Positions 1-11,231 of a stretch of DNA of 64,000 nt are shown here, piece after piece. The position numbers and the translations under genes were made by a program. The notes under the pieces are model-generated. The model worked only from the letters and a program-made list of their open reading frames with translations, did no database searches and had not been told where the DNA came from. Source of the DNA: Anthoceros angustus (taxonomy: Eukaryota > Streptophyta > Anthocerotopsida > Anthocerotales > Anthocerotaceae); the NCBI GenBank assembly GCA_010909165.1, contig MU008188.1, positions 496,001 through 560,000 on the forward strand, in the 5' to 3' direction. How positions within the stretch are numbered: the stretch's first letter is position 1; each line of letters starts with the position of its first letter.

Positions 1-780
1 AACACAAGAGGCCGCATGCATCACTCGCGAACTCTTGACTAGTGAGCGAGGTGCACATTTCTTGGCATGGAACCCTGAGGTCGAGAACATAAGACTTGTA
101 TAGATCGGGTCACGGATCATTGCGTTGAACTCATATGGCCCGGTGGTGCAAAAACGTAAACTCGGGCTCCCCTCATTCATATCCATTGTTGCCCAGTTAA
201 CCAAATTGCTTTTGATTGGGCAAAGCCCCTATACCCCATTATCCGAGTTTCAGGGCGCCCATGCCGCTTTCCGATGCGGATCCTGGACGAGCATCCAATC
301 CTTCTGCAAAATGAGCGAGGTCAATCGGCCACCCGGTCTGGATGTGCACGCCTCGAAGGTGATTAATTGGGGGTGGCACCGGATGCTTTGAACTTTTTGG
401 TGCCTTCCCCACCCCTTGCCCGCCAGCAGCCTTTGTTTGGCTAGTCTTCCCTGAAGACATGCTCCCAGATTTTGCCTCCCCAGCCGAGGCTTTATGCCCT
501 CCCACACCTCCTGGATGTGCAGAGTGCGCTCCCAGATTGCCTTGCGCCCCTACCTCGCTGGTGGCGCCTCCGTAACTTCTTCTCCGGTGTTCGCATGGCC
601 GCCTTGTTTCCGATTTCTCGCCACGCGGTGGCGCGGGGATCGCCACTACCGCCAGTCCTTCTTGCTCCGCCTCCCGCTCGCCATCTCTTCGCGGATGCCG
701 ACAACGCAGAAGATGATGAAGCGAAGGCCACAGCGGTGGCAACCGATGTAGTAGAATTGAACGCATGCGCAACATGGCGA
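1..780 (-). repeat. Unclassified duplicated element, copy 1 (degraded coding sequence)
   Basis: This stretch is closely similar to 1735-2460 in the same orientation, about 1.73-1.76 kb further on. Read on the minus strand both copies hold the same coding-like pieces: a basic, Ala/Pro-rich N-terminus starting MASGRRSKKD, a segment containing the words HIQEVWEGIKPRLGRQ, and a downstream segment containing YEFNAMIQDPDLYKSY. In this copy the reading frame shifts several times and the N-terminal frame stops early, so no intact protein is present. I do not recognise the family. Multi-copy behaviour suggests a mobile or duplicated sequence rather than a host gene. Confidence 0.6.
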
Positions 781-1076
781 TTGTTTTAGATTGAAGCCAC
801 CCAAGCGCGATGAGTCTCGGATCGGTCACTTTGAGGATCTTTGTAGAGGAAAGACTATATTCGAGGGACGGAAGAGGGTTTTGAAAGCGTGATATCGATT
901 TTCTTTCATTACTTGTGTCAAAGCATAGCAAGGATACTCTGGCGGCGCCCGGCCAGCCGCGGATAAAACCTCTGTTTTATGAATTGTGAAATATCAATGT
1001 TTTTTCCCTTTCGTATTTAGCATGGTCTTTGTTAACGGAGGATTCGCGTATTTTGCATTTCGAGCGGTGTCTTTTT

Positions 1077-1140
1077 GTGAAGGGGTTTGTTGTGCGGAAG
1101 GGGTTTGTATATTAACCCCTTCCAAGATTATCATGTTTCT
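1077..1140 (+). repeat. CCCC(C)TTC tandem end-module, copy 1
   Basis: Three GAAGGGG/CCCCTTC blocks spaced about 20-25 bp apart end in CCCCTTCCAAGATTATCATG. The same architecture and last block recur at 6781-6870, 29606-29681 and, inverted, 26222-26293. At 26222/29681 the last block forms a perfect inverted pair, so this is read as the right end of a related mobile element whose body is not otherwise recognised here. Confidence 0.6.
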
Positions 1141-1734
1141 GCTCAACCCCTGTCGCATCGCCTCTTTCCTCGGGATCCAACAACAACACCTCTTCCCTTG
1201 GTCGTGGAAGGGCTCTGGCAGTGGCTCTACCGGGCCGTGACCGGCCTAACCCCCATCTCCTGTTGAAATTGGATAAACCGATTGGGATCCGGAGTGCAAG
1301 GCAGAGTGGGACTGCTCCACCCTTCATCACACACGGCGCCGTGGCCCAAGACCAATTGTAGTCAATGGTTGGGACAACCATTGGCGCACCATCATTATTT
1401 GGCGCATCCCTATCTTTGTCTTGTCCCCGGACACTTCTTCATCGAATGGCCGACCACGTCTAGAATGGGGCCATCTTCCTCATCGATGGGCCAAGTTCAC
1501 TCCGGGATCCGGGGCTCCGGGATCGCCTCTTCAATAATTCTTTGATGGGCTGCTCTCACCCTTCTCATTGATAGCTCCCTCCACACAGTCCAGTCGGTAA
1601 TCTTCCCACAGATAGCCCTGATGAGGGCCATTCCGACTAACGGTGGCTGGAAAAGAGAAGAAGCGAAAGTCACGTCAGTCATCGAAGTCTCATGGTTTTG
1701 AAAAAGACAGTCATTTGAGACAACTTACAGTATG
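1141..1734. other. Intervening sequence, no recognised gene
   Basis: Between the two duplicated blocks. A minus-strand ORF at 1497-1682 (it contains the words MALIRAICGKITDWTVWREL) sits just downstream, in transcription sense, of the YEFNAMIQ segment at 1711-1911 and may be another exon of the same unknown element. I see no domain I can name. Confidence 0.4.
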
Positions 1735-2460
1735 CTGTCGCATGCACTCGCGGAACTCTTCGACTAGTGAGCGAAGTGCACATTTCTTGGCATGGAACCC
1801 TCGGAGGCTGAGAACATAAGACTTGTATAGATCAGGGTCCTGGATCATTGCGTTGAACTCATATGGCCTGGTGGTGCAAAACAACGTAAACTCGGGCTCC
1901 CCCTCATTCATCCATGTTATTTACGGATTACCTTGCTCTTTGATTGGGCAAAGCCCCTATACCCCATTATCGAGTTTCGGCAAGGCGTCCATCTGCTTTG
2001 TTTCCTCTTACGGATGTGGATCTGAGCATCAATCCTTCTCGCAAAATGAGCGAGGTCAATCGCCCAGCAGTCTGCGGATGTGCAGTTTCCTCGCGGTGGT
2101 AGCGGGTGGGGGTGTACGGATGCTTTGAACTTTTTGGTGCCTTCCCCACCCCTTGACCGCCAGCAGCCTTTGTTCAGCTAGTCTTCCCTGAAGACATGCT
2201 CCCAGATTTTGCCTCCCCAGCCGAGGCTTTATGCCCTCCCACACCTCCTGGATGTGCAGAGTGCGCTCCCAGATTGCCTTGCACTCCTGACCTCGCTGGT
2301 GGCGCCTCCGTAACTTCTTCTCCGGTGTTCGCAGCCGCCTTCGCCTTGTTTCCAGCCTTCGATTTCTTCTGCCGCTGCGGCGGCGCTGGGGGATCGGCCA
2401 CTGCCTCTGCCAGGTCCTTCTTGCTCCGCCTCCCGCTCGCCATCTTCAATAGCGACGGCT
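1735..2460 (-). repeat. Unclassified duplicated element, copy 2 (better preserved)
   Basis: Second copy of the 1-780 sequence. On the minus strand the N-terminus (ATG near 2443, start of MASGRRSKKD) runs through a Lys/Ala/Pro-rich disordered stretch. Another frame (2056-2244) carries HIQEVWEGIKPRLGRQ, and 1711-1911 carries YEFNAMIQDPDLYKSY. The pieces lie in different frames, so either introns or frameshifts separate them. Family unknown; the pieces are conserved between copies while the frames are broken, which points to a decaying multi-copy gene. Confidence 0.6.
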
Positions 2461-3429
2461 GGCAATCGGTCGGCTAGCGAAACGAAACCTGCAGACTGCG
2501 CGAGAAATGCAAGGAAGGTGACACTCTGTTCACATGAAGAGGGCCGGACCTCTCTCGCAAAATGCCGATTCGCGCTGCGATCGATGGCTTCCGACCGCCT
2601 CAAAACCTCACCATCGTAGTTGCTCAATTCTCTCAAAGGGAGGATGCCTGGAATTCCACTGCAATTGTCCTCCAAATCGCCGAGCAACACACGCTGTATG
2701 CACTCGCCCTTGTTACTTCTCCTCGACTGGAAATACGCCCCACAACGCCACACCGTCACGCGAACTGGCAAGAGAAAGAGGGTTGTAATTAGGGTTTCCT
2801 CACCCCAGGCATTTATAGCCCAAAAACTTGCCTGAATTACCTTATGACACCATATTTCGATATGCCCTAATATAAACTCCTCTCTATCCATAATCACATT
2901 GACTTTCGTGACGGCTGGCCGAGGCATCAATAATTGTCGACCATAAAAAGGCATGACGGCGCGGTCTACCGTTGGATATCTCTCACTGATAGTCCATCAT
3001 GATCTCGTAACTACACAGAAAAATAATGTCCTTCATATCTTTGCGATAGGCCTACTAAGGCACAGCCGCCATTCGCATGCATCTTCCTTGTCCATTCTCC
3101 TCGTTACTGAAGTTGTCTTGCGGGACGCCTGTAGGCCTGTCTGCCTCTTCCATGTCCACGGCGGGGGCGCTCACAATCAAGGTTCTTCTGAACAACGTGG
3201 GCATACAATGTTGCGCCTCACCCACACTCCGGAAGGAGAAGAGGTTTGAGTTCTTTCCTTCTGCAAGGCTGACTTCCTTTCCCTCGTCGGTCTTGTTTTA
3301 GGATTCTGAGTTAAGTTATTTTCGATTCTGGATTCATCGGCTTTCAGGATCATCTCTGGGCACAACACAAGCCTTCCCAATGTCCGAGTGCTTCATATAA
3401 AAAAAGAGAAGGGAAGAGGCTAGCTGTAC
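2461..3429. other. No gene recognised
   Basis: Only short overlapping ORFs on both strands. No domain, tRNA-like fold or repeat beyond the flanking elements was noticed. Confidence 0.4.
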
Positions 3430-6200
3430 AGGCCGCCACATCACCGGCATATGTCGCAACCCGTCGTGTGCATTTTGCCATTGCAGAAGAATGTAGGGAT
3501 GATGAAGGTTCGATTTGTTCCCTTCAGATTGGTAGTGATGATGCTCGTTGTGAAAATCCATATTGTGAAAATCCATATAAGGAAAGCGGTCACACATGTC
3601 ATGGGAGCGACTCCTATGCGCTGCTGCTTGAAGGCCTTCAAAAGAGTGTATTGCCTTGGGCACAGGAGGTATGAGGAGCTAAAGAGCAGAGTCATTCTGG
3701 AATCACCTTGGGATGGATTCGGACCAAACCCGAAGGCACAATCTACTTATCGCTTGATGCCATTTTCTTGGATGGACAATGCTTTTACGTTTATGGCCGA
3801 GCGGCTTCCTAATTTGGAAGTTTTCAATCTACCCGACACTACAAAGTTGGAAATATGGCGTTGTACAAGCGTCGGTCAAGCTCTACGCATTCTATGAAGT
3901 ATCCATGGTTCTTAAAAGTGTGGAGAAGCAACTTCCCAAGAGTAAAATCCGAAGTCCAACAGATTTTCAACATGCTCGCTTTGTGCAGTGAAGAGCACTA
4001 TAAGGAATACAAAGCACAAGCAAGATCAAGGTAAATTGCACCAATGTGTCCTCCATGTGCTTGTTCCTCTTGTTGAATGCCACTATCATCATGCACGGAT
4101 GTTCCTCTTGTGTCTCTTCATAATGGATGCATGTCTTGCATGTGCAATACTTACCATGGATTGGGTTTCCCAAAAAGCGCTTCCAGGGCGCCGGTGGCCG
4201 CGCCTCAGCGATAAAGCCCCTCTCGGATGAGGCGCGGCCGGCCGGCGCTGAACTCCTGATGATGATTGACCCCTCCAAATCATCATGAGCGAAGGGGAAG
4301 GCGCCGGCCGGCGCCCCCACTCTCGTGCATGAATGATTGGTAGCGGCGAAAAAAGCTTTTGTATAGGTTGGATGGTTCTCTGTCGGGTGATGGAGATGGG
4401 GGTCTATTTTATTGCTGATTATGATGTTTTGTAGGCACGAGAAATTTAGTTGCCTTGGAAGCACATCGTGCGGCTCCACCGAGGCAATGAAAATGGCTAA
4501 ACAGGAGCAAGAGCTATGTGGAGCCACATAAGTATATCTGCTATCAATTGATGGAATGGACCAAAAAGACAGAGATACCTCATCTTCTCCGGTAGAAAAC
4601 CTAGAGAGTGTCGTATTCGATCCACGTGGTTGGGTGCATGATTCACAACTATACGCTTAAAAGCTAGAGCCTATTTGCATTATGCGAATTTGCGGAGCAG
4701 CGAATCTTCGATCACCATTATTCGGGCGTTATACATAATTACGAGGGTGTCTGCCAAGAGTTTTGTATTTGCGGTTGGACAACACATGCGGGAGAATAAG
4801 AACCAGCTTTTGCTATCGAACATGCTTGTTGATATGGGTACTTTTGAAAAGTGAAAGTGGGATTCCTTTTGGTCGGACATACTCATGATCAAATCGACGG
4901 ATGTTTTCTTGCTTCTCCAAAAGCTTGAAACATAAAGAAGCTCACGCTTCCGCATTGTCGAGATCTTGATGCAAGCGTACACTCCAACACCGAGGTCAAG
5001 GTATTGGTAGTGGCGACTTCGGTCATATGTGTGGCCCATTACACAAGGCCGAGAGGACTCGATTATGGGCGGCGAAAGATTGAACAACCTATCGTTCCGG
5101 CCGGTTTAAAATAACACGTGAAGAGAAAGCGGACCGTGGGTTTGTGATGTTAAGGAGCAAGCAATACTCGACCTCGCCTCGATTGGGAAGCGAAGGGGTT
5201 TGGAGTTTTGAAATTTGTGCCTTGGACACTATAATTGCGCCCTTGATGCGGTCGAGGATAAAAAGGAAGCCAGATATTATCTCCAAGCTGCGTTGCTCAT
5301 CTAAAGGGCGGTCTTGGAACTTAGGCCTTATGTGACATCAAGGAGTTTTATGGTGGGAAGCTTTACGGGTGGACCAGAGGAGATTCTTATTGTGTGGAAA
5401 ACAACATTGGCCTTGTGCTACACAAAACCTTGGAGGTGGTACTCGGATCGAAGTGGATGCAGTAACCTCTGCATGTTCGGATGAAGCACTCCTGGAGGAG
5501 GCATTCTTGAGGAGCTCCCACAGATATGTATTTGGGAGCATACCAAAACCAGGAGGCAACAACAAGAAATGTCACGGTTGAATGGTGATATCGCGAGAAA
5601 GCGGGAATGTTAGTTGCGGTTCCAGCGGACACAGACGCAAAATAGACCCTTTTGGATTGGGAAGGTGACCGTGTTAAACTACATGCACCAGCCTCACTTC
5701 CTTGTTCATTGGTACAGGCCGAACACAGATGCGTATGAAGGAGGAGTCGTGGAAGAATATTTAATCGGAGGGATGGCAGCAGCGGGAGAAGGGGCGAAGG
5801 CTATCCATCGAAAGAATATCCAACAAGTTTTTGTTCACCAAGCGGTCATCCTCTATTATGGGTTCACTTGACTAGCGGAAACATTTATGCGTTGTGGATA
5901 AGAAGGCCATAAGATAAGTTAATTGAATTGCGAGGCTTTATTCAACCGGTGAGTCAAAGTGCAACCGAGGGCGTGAAGATGATGGTCATGATCAAGCGAA
6001 GATGATGGCGTGGAGTCGGTAAGAGTAGAAACACTCGAATGTTGGGTCATCTTGACGGGCAATTGATGGTGAGGTTATCGTCAAGCTCCATTCACAGTAG
6101 TTTGAGTGCACATTTCTGCGGTGCAAATTTCGAATAGTGTCGCCCATGATAGGATTTTGGTTGTGGCTATCCTCGTGAAGTTGTAGACTTGACATAGTTA
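3430..6200 (+). pseudogene. Degraded DUF7869-like (VGHTHDQID) element gene
   Basis: The plus strand, read across several frameshifts, gives a multi-domain protein. About 3720-4010 carries an N-terminal part with words such as WFLKVWRSNFPRV and HYKEYKAQARSR. At 4771-4905 there is LDNT-C-RENKNQ, a short hydrophobic spacer, then VGFLLVGHTHDQIDGCF (VGHTHDQID at 4872-4898). Around 5160-5320 and 5338-5880 lies a C-terminal region with VENNIGLVLH and VFVHQAVILYYGF. The D-N-x-ENKN and GHTHxxID pair is the signature I associate with DUF7869-type proteins, high-copy eukaryotic genes of unknown function often regarded as transposon-encoded. Stops and frameshifts are frequent, so it is dead. Its tail is homologous to 27380-27745 and 28490-28930. 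An end-module lies just 3' at 6781-6870. Confidence 0.7.
4180..4330. repeat. GC-palindrome block (GGCGCCGGCCGGCGCC)
   Basis: Contains the perfect 16-bp palindrome GGCGCCGGCCGGCGCC at 4300-4315 and a partial copy around 4223-4239. The same palindrome is the core of the minisatellites at 27061-27365 and 28150-28475, inside a second element of the same family. Confidence 0.75.
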
Positions 6201-6780
6201 ATATCTTCCAATTTTCAAGAGTTTTCCATTACATTCGGAAGGACATGTGGGGAGTGTGGCCATAGGGCGCGGCATTCGGCATAATGTAAGGCATACGTTG
6301 GAGGTGGCATGTTGTTCCTCATGCGTCATGTCGGGAACTAGTTTCGCACACTTTTTAAGTTCATCGATTGCGGCGTGAGCATGTGAATATATTTTGCCAC
6401 AATTGAGGGTCGGAAGCCATCCCCCACCCCAATCCTAAAGTCTTTTGTAAACAAATCCCACTAAGGCACCCCTCTCCGCCATTCGCAAGGATCGTCACAT
6501 GCGGAGAAGGGCCGGGCGTCCTTCCTCTCCTGCTGCTTGCCCGGCGGGTCATGTCATCAAAGTTCATCACCGTTCTTTTTGGATTTCTTTTTTTGTTGAG
6601 CGAAAAGGCGTGATTCTGCGGCAATGGCCCTTGTCATGGGTCTTAAATGTGCCCCAAATGAGGTTAACTCTTACACCATAACCCTTCGCGGGCATGAAAT
6701 GGATCTTAAATCACTGGTTCATACGAATTGTCACCCTTCTTTTCTGCCTTAAATTGACCCATACCCCAAAAACCACGAGT
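6201..6780. other. 3' flank of the VGHTHDQID element, no separate gene
   Basis: No domain-bearing ORF. Lies between the last recognisable coding homology and the end-module at 6781, so it is probably the 3' untranslated part of the element. Confidence 0.4.
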
Positions 6781-6870
6781 TCAATACCCATGTGAAACCC
6801 CTTCAGGAGATATATGTCACAAAACCCTCTTCGTGAACATTCACCCCCTTCGAAAGATATCATGTTTAGC
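6781..6870 (+). repeat. CCCC(C)TTC tandem end-module, copy 2
   Basis: Three blocks in tandem: ACCCCTTCAGGAGATATATG, then ACCCTCTTCGTGAACATTCA, then CCCCCTTCGAAAGATATCAT. It matches the right-end module at 29606-29681 block for block and lies immediately 3' of the VGHTHDQID gene, which supports it being the right terminus of that element. Confidence 0.65.
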
Positions 6871-6929
6871 GCTCCCTTCACCGGAGCCGCCAGATCTTAA
6901 CGGCACGCTCCCGCACCCAGTATTCTTGC

Positions 6930-7182
6930 TGAATTGCAAGCTTTATAATGAGCTCCCACTGTCCCCCGAGGATCCGCGCCTCCCCATCCCCGCTGAATTG
7001 CAAGCTATGTAATGAGCTCCCACCGTCCCCCAAGGATCTGCGCCTCCCCTTTGCGCGGCAAGATGGTGCACCTCTCCTCCACGCGCATGGGCTACAACCC
7101 CGCGTCCCCCAAGGATCTGCGCCTCCCCTTTGCGTGGCAAGATGGTGCGCCTCTCCTCCACGCGCATGGGCTACAACCCCGC
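6930..7182 (+). repeat. Short GC-rich tandem repeats (~65 and 79 bp)
   Basis: A unit beginning GAATTGCAAGCT repeats at about 6930 and 6995. A second unit beginning GTCCCCCAAGGATCTGCGCC repeats at 7025 and 7104 (period 79) and contains CTCCACGCGCATGGGCTACA. The apparent ORFs through it are by-products of the repeat. Confidence 0.85.
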
Positions 7183-7427
7183 GGAGGGGAGACACAGTGT
7201 CTTCAATGATGTTTAAAGGTTTTGAATATATTTATAAACGAACAAGCTACTTGCATGAAAACCAGCTTAGTGAGTTGGCCGGTACACTAGACTTGCATAG
7301 CCCGATTGTGCAGCGGGTTGGAGTCCAAGAGCCATTTTATTAATTAGAAATAATGCAAAAGGTCTATGGTACCGGTGCTACTATTATGTGGTCGGTTTCA
7401 CTTGGAGCCAGTCTCATGGGGTTTCAT

Positions 7428-7750
7428 GAGGTGGTCATTATTATATTATAAATTTAAATTTCAAAGTCTTATTAGATTTAATGAGGTGGCCATTATTAAA
7501 TTACAAATTTAAATTTCAAAGTCTCCTCATGGGATGTCATAGGTTTGAGACAGCCATCTATTATATTTAAGGTTTAAATTTCAAGTCTCCTAGACCTCCA
7601 AGTAGTAACTATATTTTAAGTTTAAATTTTAAGTCTCCTAGGATTTAATGAGGTGCGATTATTATATTTTAAGTGTCTCTTGGTGTTTATGAGGTTGCAA
7701 TTGTTATATTTTAAGTTTGAATTTCAAAGTCTTTAGGATTTAATGATGAT
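7428..7750. repeat. Degenerate AT-rich tandem repeat (~50-60 bp)
   Basis: About six divergent units, each with a GAGGTGG..ATTATTATA start, an AAATTTAAATTTCAAAGTCT core and a TTAGGATTTAAT-like end. The wider interval 7195-8160 is AT-rich and holds no gene that I can see. Confidence 0.7.
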
Positions 7751-8176
7751 ATGGGTTTTAATATTGAATATTTTAAGATTAAAATTTAAAAGTTAAATAT
7801 ATTAATTTTTTAAGTTCAAATTTTACTTCTAGGGTTCAATTACTATCCGATTTATTTTATTTCTTCACTCCAAAGTTTAATATTATTAAAATCTAGAGAA
7901 ATTATTAGAGTTCAGTGACCAGGCGTGTGTGGAGGGAAAGAGAAGAGAGAAAGTGATAAATGTTGAAGTAGGTGGCACTTTTTCATGTGGAGAAAGAGGA
8001 GACAAGGTAATAAATGTTAAGTTTGTTGAGATGTTCTAGTTGCTTTCTTTTGATATGGGAGATACCAAGACTAGGCAAAGAAGAAGAGAAATGGATGTAA
8101 GGGTGGGGAGGCGGGACCCATATGTTATCATTTCAATTGCCTTTGAACATGGCACTTCCATTCCATGCCTCTCTCC

Positions 8177-8540
8177 CATGCCAAAAGTGTAATATTAAAG
8201 TGTTACAAAGTTAGGCTTGTATGTCATGTCTCTCTCCCATGCCAAAAGTGTAATATTAAAGTGTAATATTAAAGTGTTACAAAGTTAGGCTTGTATGTCA
8301 TGTCTCTCACCCATGCCAAAAGTGTAATATTAAAGTGTAATATTAAAGTGTTACAAAGTTAGGCTTGTCATGTCTCTCTCCCATGCCAAAAGTGTAATAT
8401 TAAAGTGTAATATTAAAGTGTTACAAAGTTAGGCTTGTATGTCATGTCTCTCACCCATGCCAAAAGTGTAATATTAAAGTGTAATATTAAAGTGTTACAA
8501 AGTTAGGCTTGTATGTCATGTCTCTCTCCCATGCCAAAGT
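8177..8540 (+). repeat. 74-bp minisatellite
   Basis: Successive CATGCC landmarks fall at 8177, 8238, 8312, 8382, 8456 and 8530, giving units of 61, 74, 70, 74 and 74 bp. The unit reads CTCTCTCCCATGCCAAAAGT, then TAATATTAAAGTG once or twice, then TTACAAAGTTAGGCTTGTAT. The 61-bp unit lacks the second 13-bp TAATATTAAAGTG and the 70-bp unit lacks a TATG. Copies are otherwise almost identical, so the array is young. Confidence 0.93.
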
Positions 8541-8599
8541 TTATTACGCTTTTGAAGACCATAACAACTACTGTAACAGAAAAGCGTAACATCAACCCC

Positions 8600-9142
8600 C
8601 TGTTTCTAGTAGTGAGTGAAGAAAGCGTCGGGTCTCCACCAAGAGAGGTTAAAGGAAACCAAGCGGAGGATCCAAACCGTAGCTGGGACCACAGAGCATG
8701 TGTTAGGGTGACGAGGTACAAGCTAAAGGTTTCATTCAAACCAAGAACAGATGACTTCATCTTTGTCGAGGTACATTGCTTGGTCACTGATGCTGACACA
8801 TTTAATGTCTTGTTGGGAGTGGACGCTTTGTACAAACATGGAGTCATGGTGGATTTGTGGACGGAGACAAACTATTATTGACCAGGTTGGAGAAGCTATA
8901 GCAAAACCGATGAACGGATTGCTCGCATCCCTTTGCAACTGCATGGCAAGGATCATGAGAACCTCATTACCAATAGCGTCTACCCAGTATTTGGGGCCGT
9001 GGTGACGGACATGCCATACCTGCTCAAACATCTTGGGGTGTGTGTGAAAACCGCAACCGACCTAAGGAAGGATTTCGACGAGGAGGATGAAGACAAGCTA
9101 GGGTTGCAACCACTCTCAGAGGAGGTTCTTCAAGTCAACTGA
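8600..9142 (+). pseudogene. Ty3-type retrotransposon protease region, frameshifted
   Basis: The frame ending at 8881 contains DDFIFVEVHCLVTDADTFNVLLGVDALYKHG, whose V-LLG-D-L shape matches the C-terminal half of a retropepsin-like domain (the usual retroelement form is VLLGMDFL). After a frameshift near 8880 it continues as KTDERIARIPLQL and a highly acidic stretch, DEEDEDK, to 9142. The catalytic DTGA triad is not visible. I infer a retroelement pol fragment rather than a host protease gene; the RNase H piece at 10436 may belong to the same insertion. Confidence 0.6.
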
Positions 9143-10435
9143 ACAAAGCTAGTGACTACAGCAATGAGCTGTACAAAAGCGGTGGAGGATGGTGCAAGAG
9201 GACCAGTGTCCTATGGGCCGAAGAACTGCTGTAAGTTCTTGCCTAGGGTTGAGCATGTTTGTGACCTTAACATCGAGGTGATCACATGGTGACCTCGGGA
9301 TTGCTAACTTACAGGCCAATAGACCTCTTTTGAATATGAGGACATCTAACATCTACAAGTTTCAATTAAAGGAAGAAAACCATTAGGTCTTCGGCTTAAC
9401 CTTAGAACACCGAATCACTCAAATTGTCTTTCAGCATACACTCTGCCCTCGTGATTTTTTTTACAGAGGTTTCGGTGCTAGAAGCTTTGAGTGAATTCTC
9501 CGGCCATATTGGGAGGATAACAAATTTTCAGCCTTAGAAAATGAGCATGTCTACTATCGCCCACAACACCTTGAAGTTCGAAATTTCGAAAAATATCGTT
9601 GAACCCTGGTTTAGTATCTACGGTTGTAAACATTCAGCGTTTTTGTGGTATGCAAAATAACAGTATTGACTATGCAACTATGTTCTAGATTTGGTGGGGA
9701 TGTGCATCTTGTTGTGATTTGCCTCCCTTAGGGAACCACAGATGTCGATACCTTGAGAATGCTTTTTGTGTGGAATGTTTTTTTGTTTTTGTTATGTAGA
9801 GTGAAAATAAGGATTTGTTAGGGTTTTAGACCCAAGTAGCGGGAAGAGCGAGCAAGGTGGTGCGTCCAACCACCGTGGGGCAAAATCATGGGCATGGTGG
9901 TTCAGCTACCATTGTCCAACCACGATGGGACAAAATTGTGGGCATGGTGGTTCAGCCACGTGGTCCAATTTTACAGAAAGAATGATTTTATATTTTCATG
10001 TTGTAAAATCAGATAATAACTAAAATTCCAAAAAATTGTAAAGGATTGGAAGAGATATTAAATGATGTTCAAACCAACAAAAACAACTAATTGTAGATGT
10101 CAACGGTGCACCTACCGAATATGACTACTTATAAGGGAAGGATGAAAAATAGACTCATAGGAAGGTGCAATGTAAGAGTTTAGACACTATCTGAATGCAA
10201 GACATGACTATTTTATCTGTAAATGCTCATAAGACTAATGTTATCTAAACAAGGGTAAACCCATAAGGGTTTACGGTTAAGATGTTGTTGCTCCTAACTA
10301 GAATGGTTAAGTTCACATATAGTTGGATAGGTGTCTTATTACATATTACATACATGTTGCAATACAAGATCTATTGATGGAGAACCTTAGGGCACATTAG
10401 GGAACATCGATGGATACAGTCACTATAACTACTTC
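9143..10435. other. Probable retroelement-derived spacer, no intact gene
   Basis: Lies between the protease and RNase H remnants. I could not recognise an RT core. It contains two ~50-bp direct repeats at about 9866-9966 with the words CCAACCAC, GGGCATGGTGGTTCAGC. Confidence 0.4.
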
Positions 10436-10584
10436 GATGTTGCTAGATGGGTTTTGTTGCTACAAGAGTTTGATATTGATGTGGAAACAAGGCCAGGAAA
10501 GCAGCATCAAGAATGCTGATTTTGTTTCTCGACTGAGGGCTGGAGAGCGACTTGAGGCTACAGATGACCAATTTTCCGATGACT
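10436..10584 (+). pseudogene. Ty3-type RNase H C-terminal remnant
   Basis: The frame from 10436 reads DVARWVLLLQEFDIDVETRP then GKQH. After a 1-nt shift it reads NADFVSRLRAGER and stops at about 10584. R-W-LLLQEFDxxxxxRPGK..xNADxxSRL is the standard end of the RNase H domain in Ty3-type polyproteins. It is a short, frameshifted remnant; no flanking LTRs were found. Confidence 0.88.
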
Positions 10585-11231
10585 AATCACTCATATTTCG
10601 ACACCAACAATATAATTCGCCTACTCTCGCAGCCGCCAACGCTCCCTCTGCATCCTCCTACCAATTGAAGTGTAGTTGTAAGGTTGGGAGTTGTTGGTTG
10701 CGACCCATGAAGAAGGGTGCAAGTAGAGGAGGACCTCATAATTGTGGCGCTGAGAACAGCTCCATCAGCTTTTTTTATGAGTTAATTATAAATTAAAAAC
10801 TATAATTCACCCTTAAGAAGCCAAAACTCCCTTCAGCGTTATGGGGTTAATCTTGGCCTACCTACTGAACAACGAGTGCTCAAGGAAAAGCCGGGTGTGA
10901 TTAGGTACTAGGTATCCTTGAATGAAACTTAGCTGAATATAACTTGCACCTGGGTCATATGTTCCACGACCGGTTGCTACGTGTAAGGCCAACGAACGAG
11001 ATGTGTACACTTCGGCGTATTTCTATCCCGTTCATTGGAGGCGTAGAAGGTCTGAAGTTTGGAAGGTGGGGAGCGGTGAGCAAGGTGTGTTTGGCAGAAG
11101 GGCGTGGTGCCATACGTTAGACGCTGCTGGGCAAAAGCAGGTTCAGGTACCAATGGCGTCATCGTTCAGTTTGTGGCGTGGTGGCGGCCATCGCTGTCTC
11201 CTCGTCTAGCCACGGGCCACAGCACTCTCCC
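10585..11231. other. Upstream region of the HMA1 gene
   Basis: No gene recognised. It should contain the promoter and 5' leader of the P-type ATPase gene. An in-frame TAG at 11118 and the absence of an in-frame ATG before 11232 bound the start choice. Confidence 0.5.

Noticed and set aside
239-931. 230-codon minus-strand ORF
   Set aside because: It mixes frames of the duplicated element; the conserved words shared with copy 2 lie in different frames, so this long ORF is accidental.
8600-10584. An intact Ty3-type LTR retrotransposon
   Set aside because: Only protease-region and RNase H remnants were found, both frameshifted, with no RT core recognised and no flanking LTR pair or primer-binding site.
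11153-11209. ATG opening MASSFSLWRGGG as an alternative start of the HMA1 gene
   Set aside because: It looks like a transit-peptide start, but its frame stops after 18 codons at 11209 and is not the frame of the His-rich domain. Using it would need an extra intron or frameshift that I cannot support.
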